From positions 58,402 through 122,401 of the forward strand of contig NZ_JABBGG010000012.1 of NCBI RefSeq assembly GCF_012927275.1: a stretch of 64,000 nt of DNA, given 5' to 3'. This DNA comes from Massilia polaris (lineage in GTDB: Bacteria > Pseudomonadota > Gammaproteobacteria > Burkholderiales > Burkholderiaceae_D). A program made the translations under genes and the position numbers. Each line of letters opens with the position of its first letter. Within the stretch, counting starts at the first letter, position 1. Shown piece by piece: positions 27,712 through 37,713 of this stretch. A model generated the notes under the pieces. It was not told the DNA's origin and did no database searches. It saw nothing but the letters and a program-made list of their open reading frames with translations.

Positions 27712-29475
27712 TTAATTCAGCCTGCCGAGCGAATTCAGGAACTTTGCCGGATCCTGATAGCCGATGACGCGACTGTCGGCAATCTCCTGCCCCTTGTTAT
27801 CGAACAGGATGATCGCTGGCGGTCCAAACAGGGTGAAGCGTTTCAGCATCGCCTTGTCGGCCTCGTCGTTGGCGGTGACATCAACCTGCAGCAGCAGCGT
27901 GTTGTCCAGTTTGGTCTGTACGCGTTCATCGACGAACGTCAGCTTTTCCATTTCCTTGCACGACACGCACCAGTCGGCGTAGAAGTCGAGCATCACCGTC
28001 TTGCCGCCGGTATTGGCAAGCGCTGCGTCGAGCTGCTCGACCGTCTTGATGCGCTTGAAGGTCAGGCCATGCTGAGGGCCGCCGACGCCGAGGTGGGCCA
28101 GCGGCGCCAGCGCATCGCGGCCGCCGGTGGCGACACCGGCCAGCTGGATCGCGCCGAGGATCGCGAACGCGGCGCCCACCGCCATCGCGGCGAAATGGCG
28201 GGTCGATCGAAGAAGGTAGAAACCGTAGCCGAGGAACAGCGCGGTCCAGCCGATCATCTGGGCGGCCGGCGGGATCACCGGCGACACCAGCCACAAGGCC
28301 ATCGCCAGCATCAGCACGCCGAAGAACTTCTTGACCGCATCCATCCAGCTGCCGGCGCGCGGCAGCAGCGAGCCGGCGGAGACGCCGACCAGCAGCAGCG
28401 GGATACTCATGCCGACGGCCATCGCAAACAGCGCGGCGCCACCGACCAGCACGTCGCGGGTCTGGCTGATGTAGACCAGGGCGCCGGCCAGCGGCGCGGC
28501 CACGCACGGGCCGACGATCAGCGCCGAGATCGCGCCCATCGCAAATACGCCGGCCAGCTGGCCGGAGGACTGGCGGCCGGAGGCGCCGGCGAGGCGGCTC
28601 TGCAGGCTGGCGGGGAGTTGCAGGTTGTAGAAGCCGAACATCGACAGCGCCATCACCACCATCAACAATGCGAATGCGCCGAGCACCCATGGATTTTGCA
28701 GCGTCGCGGCAAGGCCCTCGCCCACCAGGCCGGCGGCGACGCCGAGCGCGGTGTAGACGATCGCCATACCCAGCGAATATGCGACGGAAAGGATGAAGCC
28801 GCGCGAACGTTTGGTGTGCGCGCCCTCGCCGACGATGATCGAGGACAGGATAGGCACCATCGGCAGCACGCACGGCGTAAACGCGAGGCCGAGGCCGAGG
28901 AGGACGAAGGCAGGCAGGATCACCAGCAGCTTGCCGCCGCCGAGGACCGAGGCGATGCCGGACAGTTCGGACGCTGGCGCCGGCGACACTGGTTGCGCAG
29001 CCCCTGGCAGGCTCATGGCGGGGCCGCTGCCGCCGCCGACGAGGCGTGTGCTGGCTTCCTGCGGCGAATAGCACAGGCCGGCGTCAGCGCAGCCCTGGCT
29101 GACCGCCTTGAGGGTGAACGTGCCGCCGGCCTGGACCGGGATGGTGATCGTGATGAACTTGCGGTAGGTCTCGACCTCCTTCTGGAAGGTCTCGTCGTAC
29201 TTCACCTTACCGGCCGGCATCTGCGGCGCGCCGAGCGTGGCGCCGGTGGCGGTGAAGGCGAAGCGCTCGCGGTACATATAGTACTTGTCGGCGATCTCGT
29301 AGGTGACGGCGATGGTCTGCGGATCGGCCATGCGGGCCGAGAACTTGAAGGCGATGGTCGGATCGAGGAACTCCTCCTCCGCGCGGGCGGTGGCGGCGAA
29401 CAGCAGCGCGAACGCGAGCAGCAATAGCGCGGCGGCCTGGAAGGCGAGCGGGCGGAGGGACGGCAGACGGGGCAT
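27712..29475 (-). CDS. dsbD: Thiol:disulfide interchange protein DsbD
   Basis: DsbD carries reducing power from cytoplasmic thioredoxin across the inner membrane to periplasmic thiol proteins, including the cytochrome c maturation branch. The 587-residue product has a signal peptide, an N-terminal domain with the redox pair Cys129/Cys135 (GCADAGLCYSP), an eight-helix membrane core with Cys in TPCVLPMVPI and GPCVAAPLAG, and a C-terminal thioredoxin domain with FYADWCVSCKEME. The start is ATG 29473-29475 after AAGGAAGTC; the upstream extension has no signal-like features. It is functionally linked to the cytochrome genes at 11-15 kb. Confidence 0.96.
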   Translation of the reverse strand: MPRLPSLRPLAFQAAALLLLAFALLFAATARAEEEFLDPTIAFKFSARMADPQTIAVTYEIADKYYMYRERFAFTATGATLGAPQMPAGKVKYDETFQKEVETYRKFITITIPVQAGGTFTLKAVSQGCADAGLCYSPQEASTRLVGGGSGPAMSLPGAAQPVSPAPASELSGIASVLGGGKLLVILPAFVLLGLGLAFTPCVLPMVPILSSIIVGEGAHTKRSRGFILSVAYSLGMAIVYTALGVAAGLVGEGLAATLQNPWVLGAFALLMVVMALSMFGFYNLQLPASLQSRLAGASGRQSSGQLAGVFAMGAISALIVGPCVAAPLAGALVYISQTRDVLVGGAALFAMAVGMSIPLLLVGVSAGSLLPRAGSWMDAVKKFFGVLMLAMALWLVSPVIPPAAQMIGWTALFLGYGFYLLRSTRHFAAMAVGAAFAILGAIQLAGVATGGRDALAPLAHLGVGGPQHGLTFKRIKTVEQLDAALANTGGKTVMLDFYADWCVSCKEMEKLTFVDERVQTKLDNTLLLQVDVTANDEADKAMLKRFTLFGPPAIILFDNKGQEIADSRVIGYQDPAKFLNSLGRLN

Positions 29476-29584
29476 GACTTCCTTTTTGTTCGGTATTCGT
29501 AGGCGCTGACGCGCGCAGCAGAATAGTACACCGGGGGCCACGACCTTTGCTTAGGCTGAGCTTATTACGGTGCCAAACGGTAAA

Positions 29585-29614
29585 TCGGGGTCCGTCCCCG
29601 GGGACGGACCCCGA
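29585..29614. repeat. Second copy of the GGGGTCCGTCCCC palindrome
   Basis: TCGGGGTCCGTCCCC (29585-29599) abuts its reverse complement (29600-29614). These 30 bases are identical to the centre of the palindrome at 7713-7768, but the flanking arms differ. It lies between the dsbD start and the end of rplQ, so it is not tied to convergent genes. Confidence 0.85.
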
Positions 29615-29639
29615 AGTTGGACACCTCAAATATGAGGCG

Positions 29640-29662
29640 AAAAAAAACCAGGCTAGGCCTGG
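29640..29662 (-). terminator. Intrinsic terminator of the alpha operon after rplQ
   Basis: On the minus strand, CCAGGC-CTA-GCCTGG is followed by eight T. It lies 22 bases after the rplQ stop and marks the end of the ribosomal cluster. Confidence 0.92.
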
Positions 29663-29683
29663 CTTTCTCTTTTTACCGGCTGA

Positions 29684-30079
29684 TTACTCAGCGGTTGGAG
29701 CTTCGTCAGCATCCGAAACTTCTGGACGGTCCAGCAGTTCGACGTATGCCATCGGTGCATTGTCGCCAACGCGGAAACCCATCTTCAGGATACGCAGGTA
29801 GCCGCCGTTGCGGTTTGCGTAGCGTGGGCCGAGTTCTGCGAACAGCTTCAGCACCATTTCGCGGTCGCGCAGGCGGGCGAACGCCAGACGCTTGTTGGCC
29901 AGCGTGTCGGTCTTGCCCAAGGTCAGGATCGGCTCGATAACGCGGCGCAGTTCCTTAGCTTTTGGCACGGTGGTTTTGATGGCTTCATGACGCAGCAGGG
30001 AAACGGTCATGTTGCGCAGCATTGCCAGGCGGTGGGACGAAGTACGATTCAGCTTGCGAAGGCCGTGACGGTGACGCAT
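29684..30079 (-). CDS. rplQ: 50S ribosomal protein L17
   Basis: L17 is a large-subunit protein near the exit tunnel. The 131-residue product starts [17 protein letters not shown], the family signature, with the basic core to about residue 110 and an acidic C-terminal tail ([11 protein letters not shown]). It is the last gene of the cluster, 168 bases after rpoA, with two hairpins in the gap and a strong terminator beyond. Confidence 0.97.
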   Translation of the reverse strand: MRHRHGLRKLNRTSSHRLAMLRNMTVSLLRHEAIKTTVPKAKELRRVIEPILTLGKTDTLANKRLAFARLRDREMVLKLFAELGPRYANRNGGYLRILKMGFRVGDNAPMAYVELLDRPEVSDADEAPTAE

Positions 30080-30172
30080 GGTAGTTCCTTTCGGTTTGTT
30101 TAATTCCAGCTCTTCGATCGCTTGCGCGCGGGCCGGTTGAATATGGGTTAATTACTACGGTCTTGCTATCCA

Positions 30173-30239
30173 AAAAGGATCTGGCTCCGCCAGTCCTTTT
30201 CGGCTGATACCACCCGAAAGTAGGGTTCCACTTTCGGGT
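30173..30239 (-). other. Two hairpins between rpoA and rplQ
   Basis: In the direction of transcription the first hairpin has a perfect 10-bp stem ACCCGAAAGT/ACTTTCGGGT (30212-30239). The second is AAAAGGA/TCCTTTT with an inner TGGC/GCCA stem (30173-30200), followed by TTT. The second is terminator-like and could lower rplQ relative to rpoA or mark an RNA processing site. rpoA-rplQ gaps are usually much shorter. Confidence 0.55.
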
Positions 30240-30247
30240 AAATACTT

Positions 30248-31225
30248 TTACTTCTCGAGACCTGCAGGCGGCCAGTTTTCGAGCTTCATGCCGAGGGTCA
30301 GGCCGCGCGATGCCAGCACTTCCTTGATCTCGTTCAGGGACTTGCGGCCCAGGTTCGGCGTCTTCAGCAGTTCGTTTTCCGAACGCTGGATCAGGTCGCC
30401 GATGTAGTAGATGTTTTCTGCTTTCAGGCAGTTGGCCGAACGGACGGTCAGTTCCAGGTCGTCGACCGGACGCAGCAGGATCGGATCGACCAGCGGAGCA
30501 CGCGATGGCGCTTCGGCAGCAGCTTCCGTGCCTTCCAGCGCAGCGAACACGTTGAGCTGGTCAACGAGTACACGTGCCGATTGGCGGATCGCTTCTTCCG
30601 GCGTGATGACGCCGTTGGTTTCGATGTTGATGATCAGCTTGTCCAGGTCGGTACGCTGTTCGACACGCGCCGATTCCACTGCGTACGACACGCGGCGGAC
30701 TGGCGAGAACGATGCGTCCAGGATGATGCGGCCGATGGTCTTGTTGGTGTCTTCCGACAGGCGGCGCACGTTACCAGGAACGTAGCCACGGCCCTTCTCG
30801 ACCTTGATCTGCATGTCCAGCTTGCCGCCAGCGGTCAGGTGGGCAATCACGTGGTCGGGGTTGATCAGTTCGACGTCATGCGGCAGGTCGATGTCCGATG
30901 CCAGGATCGCGCCTTCGCCTTCCTTCTTCAGGGTCAGGGTGACGGAATCGCGGTTGTGCACTTTGAAGACAACGCCCTTCAGGTTCAGCAGCAGGTCGAC
31001 AACGTCTTCCTGTACGCCGTCCAGCGACGAGTATTCATGGACAACACCAGCGATGGTCACTTCGGTTGGTGCGTAGCCGATCATCGACGACAGCAGGACG
31101 CGGCGCAGTGCGTTGCCCAGTGTATGGCCATAGCCACGCTCGAACGGCTCCATCACGACTTTGGCGTGACCGGCACCGAGTGCTTCGACATCGATAATAC
31201 GTGGCTTCAACAAACTGTTTTGCAT
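30248..31225 (-). CDS. rpoA: RNA polymerase alpha subunit
   Basis: RpoA dimerises to seed polymerase assembly and contacts upstream promoter DNA and activators. The 325-residue product has the N-terminal assembly domain (about 1-230, with [19 protein letters not shown]) and, after a linker, the C-terminal DNA-binding domain (about 250-325, [18 protein letters not shown] and [14 protein letters not shown]). The gene lies in the alpha operon between rpsD and rplQ. A REP-type repeat lies upstream at 31319-31411. Confidence 0.98.
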   Translation of the reverse strand: MQNSLLKPRIIDVEALGAGHAKVVMEPFERGYGHTLGNALRRVLLSSMIGYAPTEVTIAGVVHEYSSLDGVQEDVVDLLLNLKGVVFKVHNRDSVTLTLKKEGEGAILASDIDLPHDVELINPDHVIAHLTAGGKLDMQIKVEKGRGYVPGNVRRLSEDTNKTIGRIILDASFSPVRRVSYAVESARVEQRTDLDKLIINIETNGVITPEEAIRQSARVLVDQLNVFAALEGTEAAAEAPSRAPLVDPILLRPVDDLELTVRSANCLKAENIYYIGDLIQRSENELLKTPNLGRKSLNEIKEVLASRGLTLGMKLENWPPAGLEK

Positions 31226-31318
31226 GAAATGTCCTTTTCAATACCCTCGGCTCATTACACCGATAAGGCTGATGGCATTAGTGAAAAAGCCCACTCGTGA
31301 TGAGCAGGCCGGAAATCT

Positions 31319-31411
31319 GTCGTTCCCGCGGAAGCGGGGACCCATGCCGAAGCGACTTAGCCAACTTAGTATGGATCACCGCGGGGCCGCCTAGGCTGTC
31401 GCGGGGACGAC
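31319..31411. repeat. Composite REP-like inverted element inside the alpha operon
   Basis: GTCGTTCCCGCGGAAGCGGG (from 31319) and an inverted, diverged partner ending GTCGCGGGGACGAC (about 31398-31411) flank a middle section. The outer units match the GTC(A/G)TTCCCGC family at 14747-14824. It occupies the 216-base rpsD-rpoA gap and will be transcribed as a large hairpin in the operon mRNA. Confidence 0.65.
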
Positions 31412-31441
31412 GTCGTCGCGGGTTGACCGCGCCAACGTCGA

Positions 31442-32065
31442 TTAACGCGAGTACAGTTCGACGATCAGTGCTTCGTTGACGTCGTTAGCGATTTCGTTAC
31501 GTTCTGGGAACGAGCGGAAAGTGCCTTCCATCTTCTTGCTGTCGACCGACACCCAGCTTGGCATGCCGCCCTGTTCAGCCAGCGACAGCGCTTCGACGAT
31601 ACGAACCTGCTTCTTGGCCTTTTCGCGCACAGCGACGACGTCGCCGGTCTTGACCGCGTACGACGCGATGTTGACAACGTTACCGTTCACGGTGAATGCC
31701 TTGTGGCTGACCAGCTGGCGCGCTTCGGCGCGGGTCGAGCCAAAGCCCATGCGGTAGCAGACGTTGTCGAGACGCGATTCCAGCAGCTTCAGCAGGGTCT
31801 CGCCGGTGTTGCCCTTGCGGCGGTTCGCTTCTGCGAAGTAACGGCGGAACTGGCGCTCGAGGATGCCGTACATGCGCTTGACCTTCTGCTTTTCGCGCAG
31901 CTGGTTGCCGTAGTCCGAGGTGCGGGCACCCGACTTGACACCGTGCTGGCCTGGCTTGACGTCCAGCTTGCACTTCGAATCGAGGGAGCGGCGTGCGCTC
32001 TTGAGGAACAGGTCCGTGCCTTCGCGGCGGGACAGTTTTGCTTTTGGTCCGATATAACGTGCCAC
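31442..32065 (-). CDS. rpsD: 30S ribosomal protein S4
   Basis: S4 starts assembly of the 16S rRNA 5' domain and in Escherichia coli represses translation of the alpha operon. The 207-residue product has the N-terminal domain without zinc cysteines, the S4 RNA-binding domain (about 97-160, [23 protein letters not shown] split here at a natural break), and a conserved C-terminus. It is preceded by an unusually long gap (232 bases) after rpsK that has a promoter-like box. Confidence 0.97.
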   Translation of the reverse strand: MARYIGPKAKLSRREGTDLFLKSARRSLDSKCKLDVKPGQHGVKSGARTSDYGNQLREKQKVKRMYGILERQFRRYFAEANRRKGNTGETLLKLLESRLDNVCYRMGFGSTRAEARQLVSHKAFTVNGNVVNIASYAVKTGDVVAVREKAKKQVRIVEALSLAEQGGMPSWVSVDSKKMEGTFRSFPERNEIANDVNEALIVELYSR

Positions 32066-32297
32066 AATACTTCCTTTACATTTAATGACGCCCCGACCCT
32101 ACCGAGTAGTGACAGGCGCTAGTCCGATTCCCAGTGGGTTCAGACGTGGCTTAAACCCGCGTGCATGCGCATCACGGGCGACAATAGCCGGGCAGTATAT
32201 CCTATTCGGACACTGCACCGGCGATCTTTTTCAACGAACAGCCGTATTGCGCGGCGATCTTGCAACATGCGACGGGGTTGCCCCCGCCGGACGCTCT
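32066..32297 (-). promoter_or_regulatory. rpsK-rpsD gap with a TATACT box and hairpin
   Basis: On the minus strand GGATATACTGCCCGG carries a good minus-10 box TATACT (32194-32199) followed by a GC-rich start region, as in the rplC promoter. No good minus-35 lies 16-18 bases before it. A GGGTT/AACCC dyad lies closer to rpsD. The gap could hold an internal promoter or an S4-binding leader; both are inference. Confidence 0.4.
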
Positions 32298-32702
32298 TTA
32301 GATACGACGACGCTTCGGTGGACGGCAGCCGTTGTGCGGCACTGGCGTCACGTCCTGGATCTCGGTGATCTTGATACCCAGGTTGTTCAAAGCACGAACC
32401 GCGGATTCGCGACCTGGGCCTGGGCCCTTGATGCGCACTTCCAGGTTCTTCACGCCGCACTCGACAGCGACCTTGCCTGCTGCTTCGGCCGCAACCTGCG
32501 CTGCGAACGGGGTCGATTTACGCGAACCCTTGAAGCCAGCACCGCCGGACGTCGCCCACGACAGGGCATTGCCCTGGCGATCGGTGATCGTGATGATGGT
32601 GTTGTTGAACGAAGCGTGCACGTGTGCGATACCTTCGGCGACGTTCTTTTTAACTTTTTTGCGTACGCGCGCTGCTGCGGCGCTGCTTTGTTGCTTAGCC
32701 AT
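32298..32702 (-). CDS. rpsK: 30S ribosomal protein S11
   Basis: S11 lines the mRNA path on the platform of the small subunit. The 134-residue product has an Ala/Lys-rich N-terminus, the core [22 protein letters not shown] and the C-terminal signature [18 protein letters not shown]. It follows rpsM by 12 bases. Confidence 0.97.
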   Translation of the reverse strand: MAKQQSSAAAARVRKKVKKNVAEGIAHVHASFNNTIITITDRQGNALSWATSGGAGFKGSRKSTPFAAQVAAEAAGKVAVECGVKNLEVRIKGPGPGRESAVRALNNLGIKITEIQDVTPVPHNGCRPPKRRRI

Positions 32703-32714
32703 GGTCGTTTCCTA

Positions 32715-33080
32715 TTATTTCTTGAGCGATTGTGCGGCCTTGCGCGGACCCTTGCGAGTACGAGCATTGGTGCGGGTACGCTGACCGCGCACTGGCAGGC
32801 CCTTGCGGTGACGCATGCCGCGGTAGCAACCCAGGTCCATCAAACGCTTGATGTTCATGGAGAGCTCACGGCGCAGATCGCCTTCAACTACGAACGTGCC
32901 AACTGCATCACGCAGCTTTTCCAGTTCGGAGTCGTCCAGGTCCTTGACCTTCTTGTTGGTCGGTACACCGGTCTCGGCGCAGATTTTCTGCGAGCGAGGA
33001 CGGCCAATGCCGTAGATGGCGGTGAGGCCGATTACGGTGTGCTGATGATTTGGGATATTAACCCCTGCAATACGTGCCAT
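32715..33080 (-). CDS. rpsM: 30S ribosomal protein S13
   Basis: S13 sits in the head of the small subunit and contacts the P-site tRNA. The 121-residue product begins [14 protein letters not shown], has [20 protein letters not shown], and ends in a basic tail that reaches the decoding region. It opens the alpha-operon segment after rpmJ. Confidence 0.97.
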   Translation of the reverse strand: MARIAGVNIPNHQHTVIGLTAIYGIGRPRSQKICAETGVPTNKKVKDLDDSELEKLRDAVGTFVVEGDLRRELSMNIKRLMDLGCYRGMRHRKGLPVRGQRTRTNARTRKGPRKAAQSLKK

Positions 33081-33108
33081 TCGTTATTCCTCAATAAATA
33101 ACGTTAAA

Positions 33109-33222
33109 TTAACCTTGACGCTGCTTGTGACGCGGCTCTACGCAGATTACGCGTACCACGCCTTTGCGCTTGATCACTTTGCAGTTGCGGCAGATCCGCT
33201 TGACTGATGCGAGAACTTTCAT
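33109..33222 (-). CDS. rpmJ: 50S ribosomal protein L36 (zinc-binding form)
   Basis: A 37-residue protein: [20 protein letters not shown], then [17 protein letters not shown]. The zinc ligands of the C-plus form are intact (Cys11, Cys14, Cys27, His32). Too short for most gene finders, but its place between infA and rpsM and its sequence leave little doubt. L36 stabilises the 23S rRNA core near the L7/L12 stalk base. Confidence 0.96.
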   Translation of the reverse strand: MKVLASVKRICRNCKVIKRKGVVRVICVEPRHKQRQG

Positions 33223-33267
33223 TTTTGCACTCTCTTTTTTCGGATTGGTTCGATTACTTAAATTGTT

Positions 33268-33486
33268 TTACTTGGTCCGGAACACGATCCGGGCCCGGGA
33301 CAGGTCATACGGCGTGAGTTCCACCGTTACCTTGTCGCCAGGCAGGATGCGGATATAGTTCATCCGCATCTTACCGGAGATGTGTCCGAGCACCACGTGC
33401 CCGTTTTCCAGCTTCACTCGAAACGTTGCATTCGGGAGATTCTCGAGAATCTCGCCCTGCATTTGGATGACGTCGTCTTTTGCCAT
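33268..33486 (-). CDS. infA: Translation initiation factor IF-1
   Basis: IF-1 binds the ribosomal A site during initiation. The 72-residue product is a single OB fold: [20 protein letters not shown], ending [10 protein letters not shown]. The operon position between secY and rpmJ is standard in betaproteobacteria, several of which also carry a second infA elsewhere. Confidence 0.96.
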   Translation of the reverse strand: MAKDDVIQMQGEILENLPNATFRVKLENGHVVLGHISGKMRMNYIRILPGDKVTVELTPYDLSRARIVFRTK

Positions 33487-33523
33487 TCGGTTTGTGCACT
33501 CCTGGTTCGCTTAACCCCAAGGG

Positions 33524-34858
33524 TTACCGCGTCGGGATTCCGCCCTTGAAATTTGCCTTGCGCAGCAGCGATTCATATTGCTGCGACATGACGTAGTTCT
33601 GTACTTGCGCCATGAAGTCCATGGTGACAACCACAATAATCAACAGGGAAGTACCGCCAAAGTAGAATGGCACTTTCCATTGGGCTTGCATAAATTCAGG
33701 CAACAAGCAAACTGCCGTAATGTAGACGGCACCAGCCAGGGTCAGGCGCATCAGGATCTTGTCGATGTAGCGTGCGGTCTGGTCGCCAGGACGAATCCCC
33801 GGGACAAACGCGCCGCTCTTCTTCAAGTTGTCCGCTGTTTCCTTGCTGTTGAACACCAGCGCGGTATAGAAGAAACAGAAGAACACGATGGCCACCGCAT
33901 ACAGCAATGCATGGATCGGTTCGCCTGGCGACAGCGATGCCGCCAGATCCTTCAGGAAGCCGATCACCGGCGAGCTCGAATCCTTGCCGCGCGTGAACCA
34001 GTCCACGATCGTCGCCGGGAACAGGATGATCGACGATGCAAAGATCGGCGGGATCACGCCTGCCATGTTCAGCTTCAGAGGCAGGTGGCTGGTTTGGCCG
34101 CCATACACTTTGTTGCCGACCTGGCGCTTCGCGTAGTTGACCAGGATCTTGCGCTGGCCACGTTCGACGAACACGACGAGATAAGTAACCAATGCCACCA
34201 GGACCACGATGAAGATCGCTGCCAGGCTGCTGATCGAACCGCTCGAGACCAGGGAGAACAAGCCACCCAGTGCCGACGGCAGACCGGCTGCAATACCGGC
34301 AAAGATGATGATCGAGATACCGTTGCCCAGGCCGCGCTCGGTGATCTGCTCGCCGAGCCACATCAGGAACATGGTACCCGTCAACAGGGTCACCACGGTC
34401 ACGAAGCGGAATGCCATGCCAGGATCGAGGACCAGTCCGGCCTGCGACTCAAGCGCGACGGCAATGCCGAAGGCCTGGAACAGCGCCAGCGCTACCGTGA
34501 AGTAGCGAGTGTACTGGGTGATCTTGCGGCGCCCTGCTTCGCCCTCTTTCTTCAGTGCTTCCAGCTGGGGCGACACGATGGACGCCAGCTGCATGATGAT
34601 CGAGGCCGAAATGTACGGCATGATGCCGAGTGCAAATACCGTGAAACGTTCCAGCGCGCCACCCGAGAACATGTTGAACATGCCCAGGATGCCGCCTTCG
34701 TTTTGCTTGAACAGCGACGCCAGTTGTACCGGATCGATGCCCGGCACAGGGACGTGGGCACCGATGCGATATACGACCAATGCGCCAAGCAAAAACCAGA
34801 GCCGGCCCCAAGGGAAACCGGACGCTGCACTTTTACCGAGTTGTGAATTAGTCGCCAC
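33524..34858 (-). CDS. secY: Preprotein translocase channel subunit SecY
   Basis: SecY is the protein-conducting channel of the Sec system in the inner membrane. The 444-residue product has ten membrane segments and family motifs such as the plug-region [22 protein letters not shown] and the cytoplasmic loop [16 protein letters not shown], where ribosome and SecA bind. It lies between rplO and infA in the spc operon. Confidence 0.98.
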   Translation of the reverse strand: MATNSQLGKSAASGFPWGRLWFLLGALVVYRIGAHVPVPGIDPVQLASLFKQNEGGILGMFNMFSGGALERFTVFALGIMPYISASIIMQLASIVSPQLEALKKEGEAGRRKITQYTRYFTVALALFQAFGIAVALESQAGLVLDPGMAFRFVTVVTLLTGTMFLMWLGEQITERGLGNGISIIIFAGIAAGLPSALGGLFSLVSSGSISSLAAIFIVVLVALVTYLVVFVERGQRKILVNYAKRQVGNKVYGGQTSHLPLKLNMAGVIPPIFASSIILFPATIVDWFTRGKDSSSPVIGFLKDLAASLSPGEPIHALLYAVAIVFFCFFYTALVFNSKETADNLKKSGAFVPGIRPGDQTARYIDKILMRLTLAGAVYITAVCLLPEFMQAQWKVPFYFGGTSLLIIVVVTMDFMAQVQNYVMSQQYESLLRKANFKGGIPTR

Positions 34859-34890
34859 TTTATGCTCCGATCAAGCTGTTAGGCTGCAAC

Positions 34891-35322
34891 TTAAGCTACC
34901 GAGCCGCCGGCTGCTTCGATTGCCGCTTTGGCGCCTGCAGTGACTTTCAGGCCTTTGAGGTTCACCGCTTTGGTGACTTCGCCGGACAGAATCACGCGCA
35001 CGTCGCGCGCCAGCACTGCAAGGATGCCTGCTTGCTTCAGAACCAGAATGTCGACGTCGCCAACCGGCAGGTTGTTCAGGTCGGACAGGCGCACTTCAGC
35101 TTTGAAGGTGGCGTTGAGCGACTTGAAACCACGCTTAGGCAGACGGCGCTGCAGAGGCATCTGACCGCCTTCGAAGCCGACCTTGTGGAAACCGCCCGAA
35201 CGCGACTTCTGACCCTTGTGGCCACGACCAGCGGTTTTACCGATGCCGGAGCCGATACCGCGACCGACGCGACGCTTGTAGTGCTTGGCGCCGTCAGCTG
35301 GTTGAATAGTATTCAATTCCAT
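34891..35322 (-). CDS. rplO: 50S ribosomal protein L15
   Basis: A large-subunit assembly protein of 143 residues. The Gly/Arg/Lys-rich N-terminal extension ([21 protein letters not shown], here broken at a natural point) threads into 23S rRNA; the globular C-terminal part is typical. It follows rpmD by 30 bases. Confidence 0.96.
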   Translation of the reverse strand: MELNTIQPADGAKHYKRRVGRGIGSGIGKTAGRGHKGQKSRSGGFHKVGFEGGQMPLQRRLPKRGFKSLNATFKAEVRLSDLNNLPVGDVDILVLKQAGILAVLARDVRVILSGEVTKAVNLKGLKVTAGAKAAIEAAGGSVA

Positions 35323-35352
35323 TGTTTTCTCCGTTCTCGTCAGCGCAGGCGC

Positions 35353-35532
35353 TTAAGAGACAACTTTCACGAGGTAGGACACTTTGTTGATCATGCCGCG
35401 CACGGATGGGGTGTCCTGCAACTCGGAAACCGAGTTAACACGACGCAGGCCCAGGCCGCGTACGGTGGCACGGTGGTCTTGCTTCGTGCCGATCAAGCCC
35501 TTGACCAATTGTACTTTGATGGTGTTTGCCAT
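35353..35532 (-). CDS. rpmD: 50S ribosomal protein L30
   Basis: A 59-residue protein starting [20 protein letters not shown] with the LGLRRVNS and MINKVSYLV segments of the family. The frame runs 14 codons further upstream into rpsE, but the ATG at 35530-35532 matches the family start. Confidence 0.96.
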   Translation of the reverse strand: MANTIKVQLVKGLIGTKQDHRATVRGLGLRRVNSVSELQDTPSVRGMINKVSYLVKVVS

Positions 35533-35542
35533 TGTCTTCACC

Positions 35543-36061
35543 TTAGCCCATGATCTCTTCGACCGACTTGCCACGCTTGGCGGCGATGTCGGAAGCGGTG
35601 CTCATCTTCGACAGGCCGTCCAGCGTTGCGCGGACGAGGTTGTAAGGATTCGACGAACCGGTGGACTTGGCGACCACGTCGGTCACGCCCATCACTTCGA
35701 AGATAGCGCGCATTGCACCGCCGGCGATCACGCCGGTACCTGGCTTGGCTGGCGACATCATGACTTTCGATGCGCCGTGGCGGCCGCTCACGGTGTGGTG
35801 CAGGGTGCCGTTCTTGAGAGGTACCTTGATCAGGTTGCGGCGGGCTTCTTCCATTGCCTTCTGCACACCGACCGGTACTTCCTTCGACTTGCCCTTGCCC
35901 ATGCCGATGCGGCCATCGCCATCACCAACTACGGTCAGCGCGGCGAAGCCCATGATACGACCACCCTTGACCACTTTGGTCACGCGGTTGATCGCGATCA
36001 TTTTTTCGCGCATGCCATCATCCGGCTTGTCGCTTTGCATTTTTGCTTGCATTTTTGCCAT
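35543..36061 (-). CDS. rpsE: 30S ribosomal protein S5
   Basis: S5 takes part in decoding fidelity and helicase activity of the small subunit. The 172-residue product has the N-terminal double-stranded RNA-binding fold ([20 protein letters not shown]) and the C-terminal ribosomal S5 domain ([15 protein letters not shown]). The spectinomycin-site loop around VKGGR is normal. Confidence 0.97.
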   Translation of the reverse strand: MAKMQAKMQSDKPDDGMREKMIAINRVTKVVKGGRIMGFAALTVVGDGDGRIGMGKGKSKEVPVGVQKAMEEARRNLIKVPLKNGTLHHTVSGRHGASKVMMSPAKPGTGVIAGGAMRAIFEVMGVTDVVAKSTGSSNPYNLVRATLDGLSKMSTASDIAAKRGKSVEEIMG

Positions 36062-36073
36062 GACGATTCTTCC

Positions 36074-36436
36074 TTAGAACTTCAGACCGGCTTCACGCGC
36101 GGCTTCCGCCAGCGCCTTCACACGGCCGTGGTAACGGAAACCCGAGCGATCGAACGCAACTTCGGTGATTCCTGCTTTCAGTGCCTTCTCTGCGACGCGC
36201 TTGCCAACCAGGGCAGCAGCGGCGGCATTGCCGCCCTTGCCGCTCTGGCCTGCCAGCTCGGCGCGCACTTCTGCTTCGAGGGTCGAAGCGGAAACGAGCA
36301 CTTGTGCGTCCGGCGAGATCAGGTTCGCATAGATGTGCAGGTTGGTGCGGTGTACCGACAAGCGGTTCACGCCAAGCTGCGCGATCTTGATGCGGGTCTG
36401 GCGTCCACGACGCAGACGTGATTCTTTCTTGTCCAT
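36074..36436 (-). CDS. rplR: 50S ribosomal protein L18
   Basis: L18 binds 5S rRNA with L5 and L25. The 120-residue product has the basic N-terminus [20 protein letters not shown], the core [16 protein letters not shown] and the C-terminus [20 protein letters not shown]. Confidence 0.97.
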   Translation of the reverse strand: MDKKESRLRRGRQTRIKIAQLGVNRLSVHRTNLHIYANLISPDAQVLVSASTLEAEVRAELAGQSGKGGNAAAAALVGKRVAEKALKAGITEVAFDRSGFRYHGRVKALAEAAREAGLKF

Positions 36437-36447
36437 GGTCAGCCCTA

Positions 36448-36981
36448 TTATTTCTTCTTGGTTTCTTTAAGCTTAACCACTTCGTCCACATAGCGGACGC
36501 CCTTGCCTTTGTAAGGCTCAGGGGAGCGGTAAGCACGCACTTCAGCGGCAACCTGGCCAACCTGCTGACGATCGATACCCTTGATGATGATTTCGGTCGG
36601 GGTTGGGGTCGTTGCAGTGACGCCGGCTGGCATCGCGTGGGCGACTGGATGCGAGAAACCGAGCGACAGGTTCAGCTTGTCACCAGCAGCCTGGGCTTTG
36701 TAGCCCACGCCGACCAGCGACAGCTTCTTCTCGAAGCCCTTGGTTACACCGGTCACCATATTGTTGACCAGGGCACGCAGGGTGCCGGACATCGCATTCG
36801 ATTCACGGCTGTCGTCGATCACGTCGAACGTCAGGGTGCCATCTTTGTTTTCTACTTTTACCAGGCCATTCAGGCTCTGGGTCAGGGTGCCCAATGGGCC
36901 CTTGACCGTGATCGCTGCTGCAGTGATCGCCACTTCGGCGCCAGCTGGGACAGCGATTGGCATCTTAGCTACTCGAGACAT
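36448..36981 (-). CDS. rplF: 50S ribosomal protein L6
   Basis: L6 lies near the factor-binding site of the large subunit. The 177-residue product is the usual tandem of two alpha/beta domains, opening [17 protein letters not shown] and ending in the signature [16 protein letters not shown]. Confidence 0.97.
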   Translation of the reverse strand: MSRVAKMPIAVPAGAEVAITAAAITVKGPLGTLTQSLNGLVKVENKDGTLTFDVIDDSRESNAMSGTLRALVNNMVTGVTKGFEKKLSLVGVGYKAQAAGDKLNLSLGFSHPVAHAMPAGVTATTPTPTEIIIKGIDRQQVGQVAAEVRAYRSPEPYKGKGVRYVDEVVKLKETKKK

Positions 36982-36991
36982 CGTCTACTCC

Positions 36992-37387
36992 TTAAGCCAC
37001 GTAGCAAATTACTTCGCCGCCGACACCGGTAGCGCGCGCTTTGCGGTCCGTCATGACGCCCTGTGGGGTCGACACGATCGCCACGCCCAAGCCATTCATG
37101 ACGCTCGGGATTTCATCTTTGCCCTTGTAGACGCGCAGCCCTGGACGGGATACACGCTCTAAGCGCTCGATGACCGGACGGCCTACGTAATACTTCAAAC
37201 CGATTTTCAGTTCCGCTTTGCCACCTTCTGCAGTGACGGCGAAATCTTCAATGTAACCCTCGTCCTTGAGGACGTTGGCAATGGCAATTTTCACTTTCGA
37301 CGATGGCATGGCCACGGTCGTCTTCTGAACACCTTGCGCATTGCGGATGCGGGTCAGCATATCGGCGATAGGATCGCTCATACTCAT
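36992..37387 (-). CDS. rpsH: 30S ribosomal protein S8
   Basis: S8 binds the central domain of 16S rRNA and in Escherichia coli represses the spc operon at the rplE start. The 131-residue product has [14 protein letters not shown] near the start and the C-terminal [20 protein letters not shown] motif. GGAG lies 8 bases before the chosen ATG (37385-37387); a second ATG is two codons on. Confidence 0.97.
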   Translation of the reverse strand: MSMSDPIADMLTRIRNAQGVQKTTVAMPSSKVKIAIANVLKDEGYIEDFAVTAEGGKAELKIGLKYYVGRPVIERLERVSRPGLRVYKGKDEIPSVMNGLGVAIVSTPQGVMTDRKARATGVGGEVICYVA

Positions 37388-37401
37388 TGCATATTCTCCT
37401 A

Positions 37402-37707
37402 TTACCAGCTTGCTTTAGTCATACCCGGAATCTCGCCACGCATGGCGAACTCACGGAGCTTGATACGGGCCAGACCGAATTTACGGAACGTGCCACGTGG
37501 ACGGCCTGTCACTGCGCAGCGGTTACGCTGGCGGGTCGGGGCCGAGTTGCGCGGCAGGGCCTGCAACTTCAGACGAGCTTCATAGCGCTCCTCTTCCGAC
37601 TTGGACTGGTCATCGATGATGGCCTTCAGAGCGGCACGCTTTACGGCGAATTTCTCCACCAGGTCTGCACGCTTCTGTTCACGGTTAATCAGTGCGAGTT
37701 TTGCCAT
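37402..37707 (-). CDS. rpsN: 30S ribosomal protein S14 (long, zinc-free form)
   Basis: S14 is a late assembly protein of the small-subunit head. The 101-residue product is the long form without the CxxC zinc site ([21 protein letters not shown]-terminal [20 protein letters not shown]). Confidence 0.97.
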   Translation of the reverse strand: MAKLALINREQKRADLVEKFAVKRAALKAIIDDQSKSEEERYEARLKLQALPRNSAPTRQRNRCAVTGRPRGTFRKFGLARIKLREFAMRGEIPGMTKASW

Positions 37708-37713
37708 GATCTA

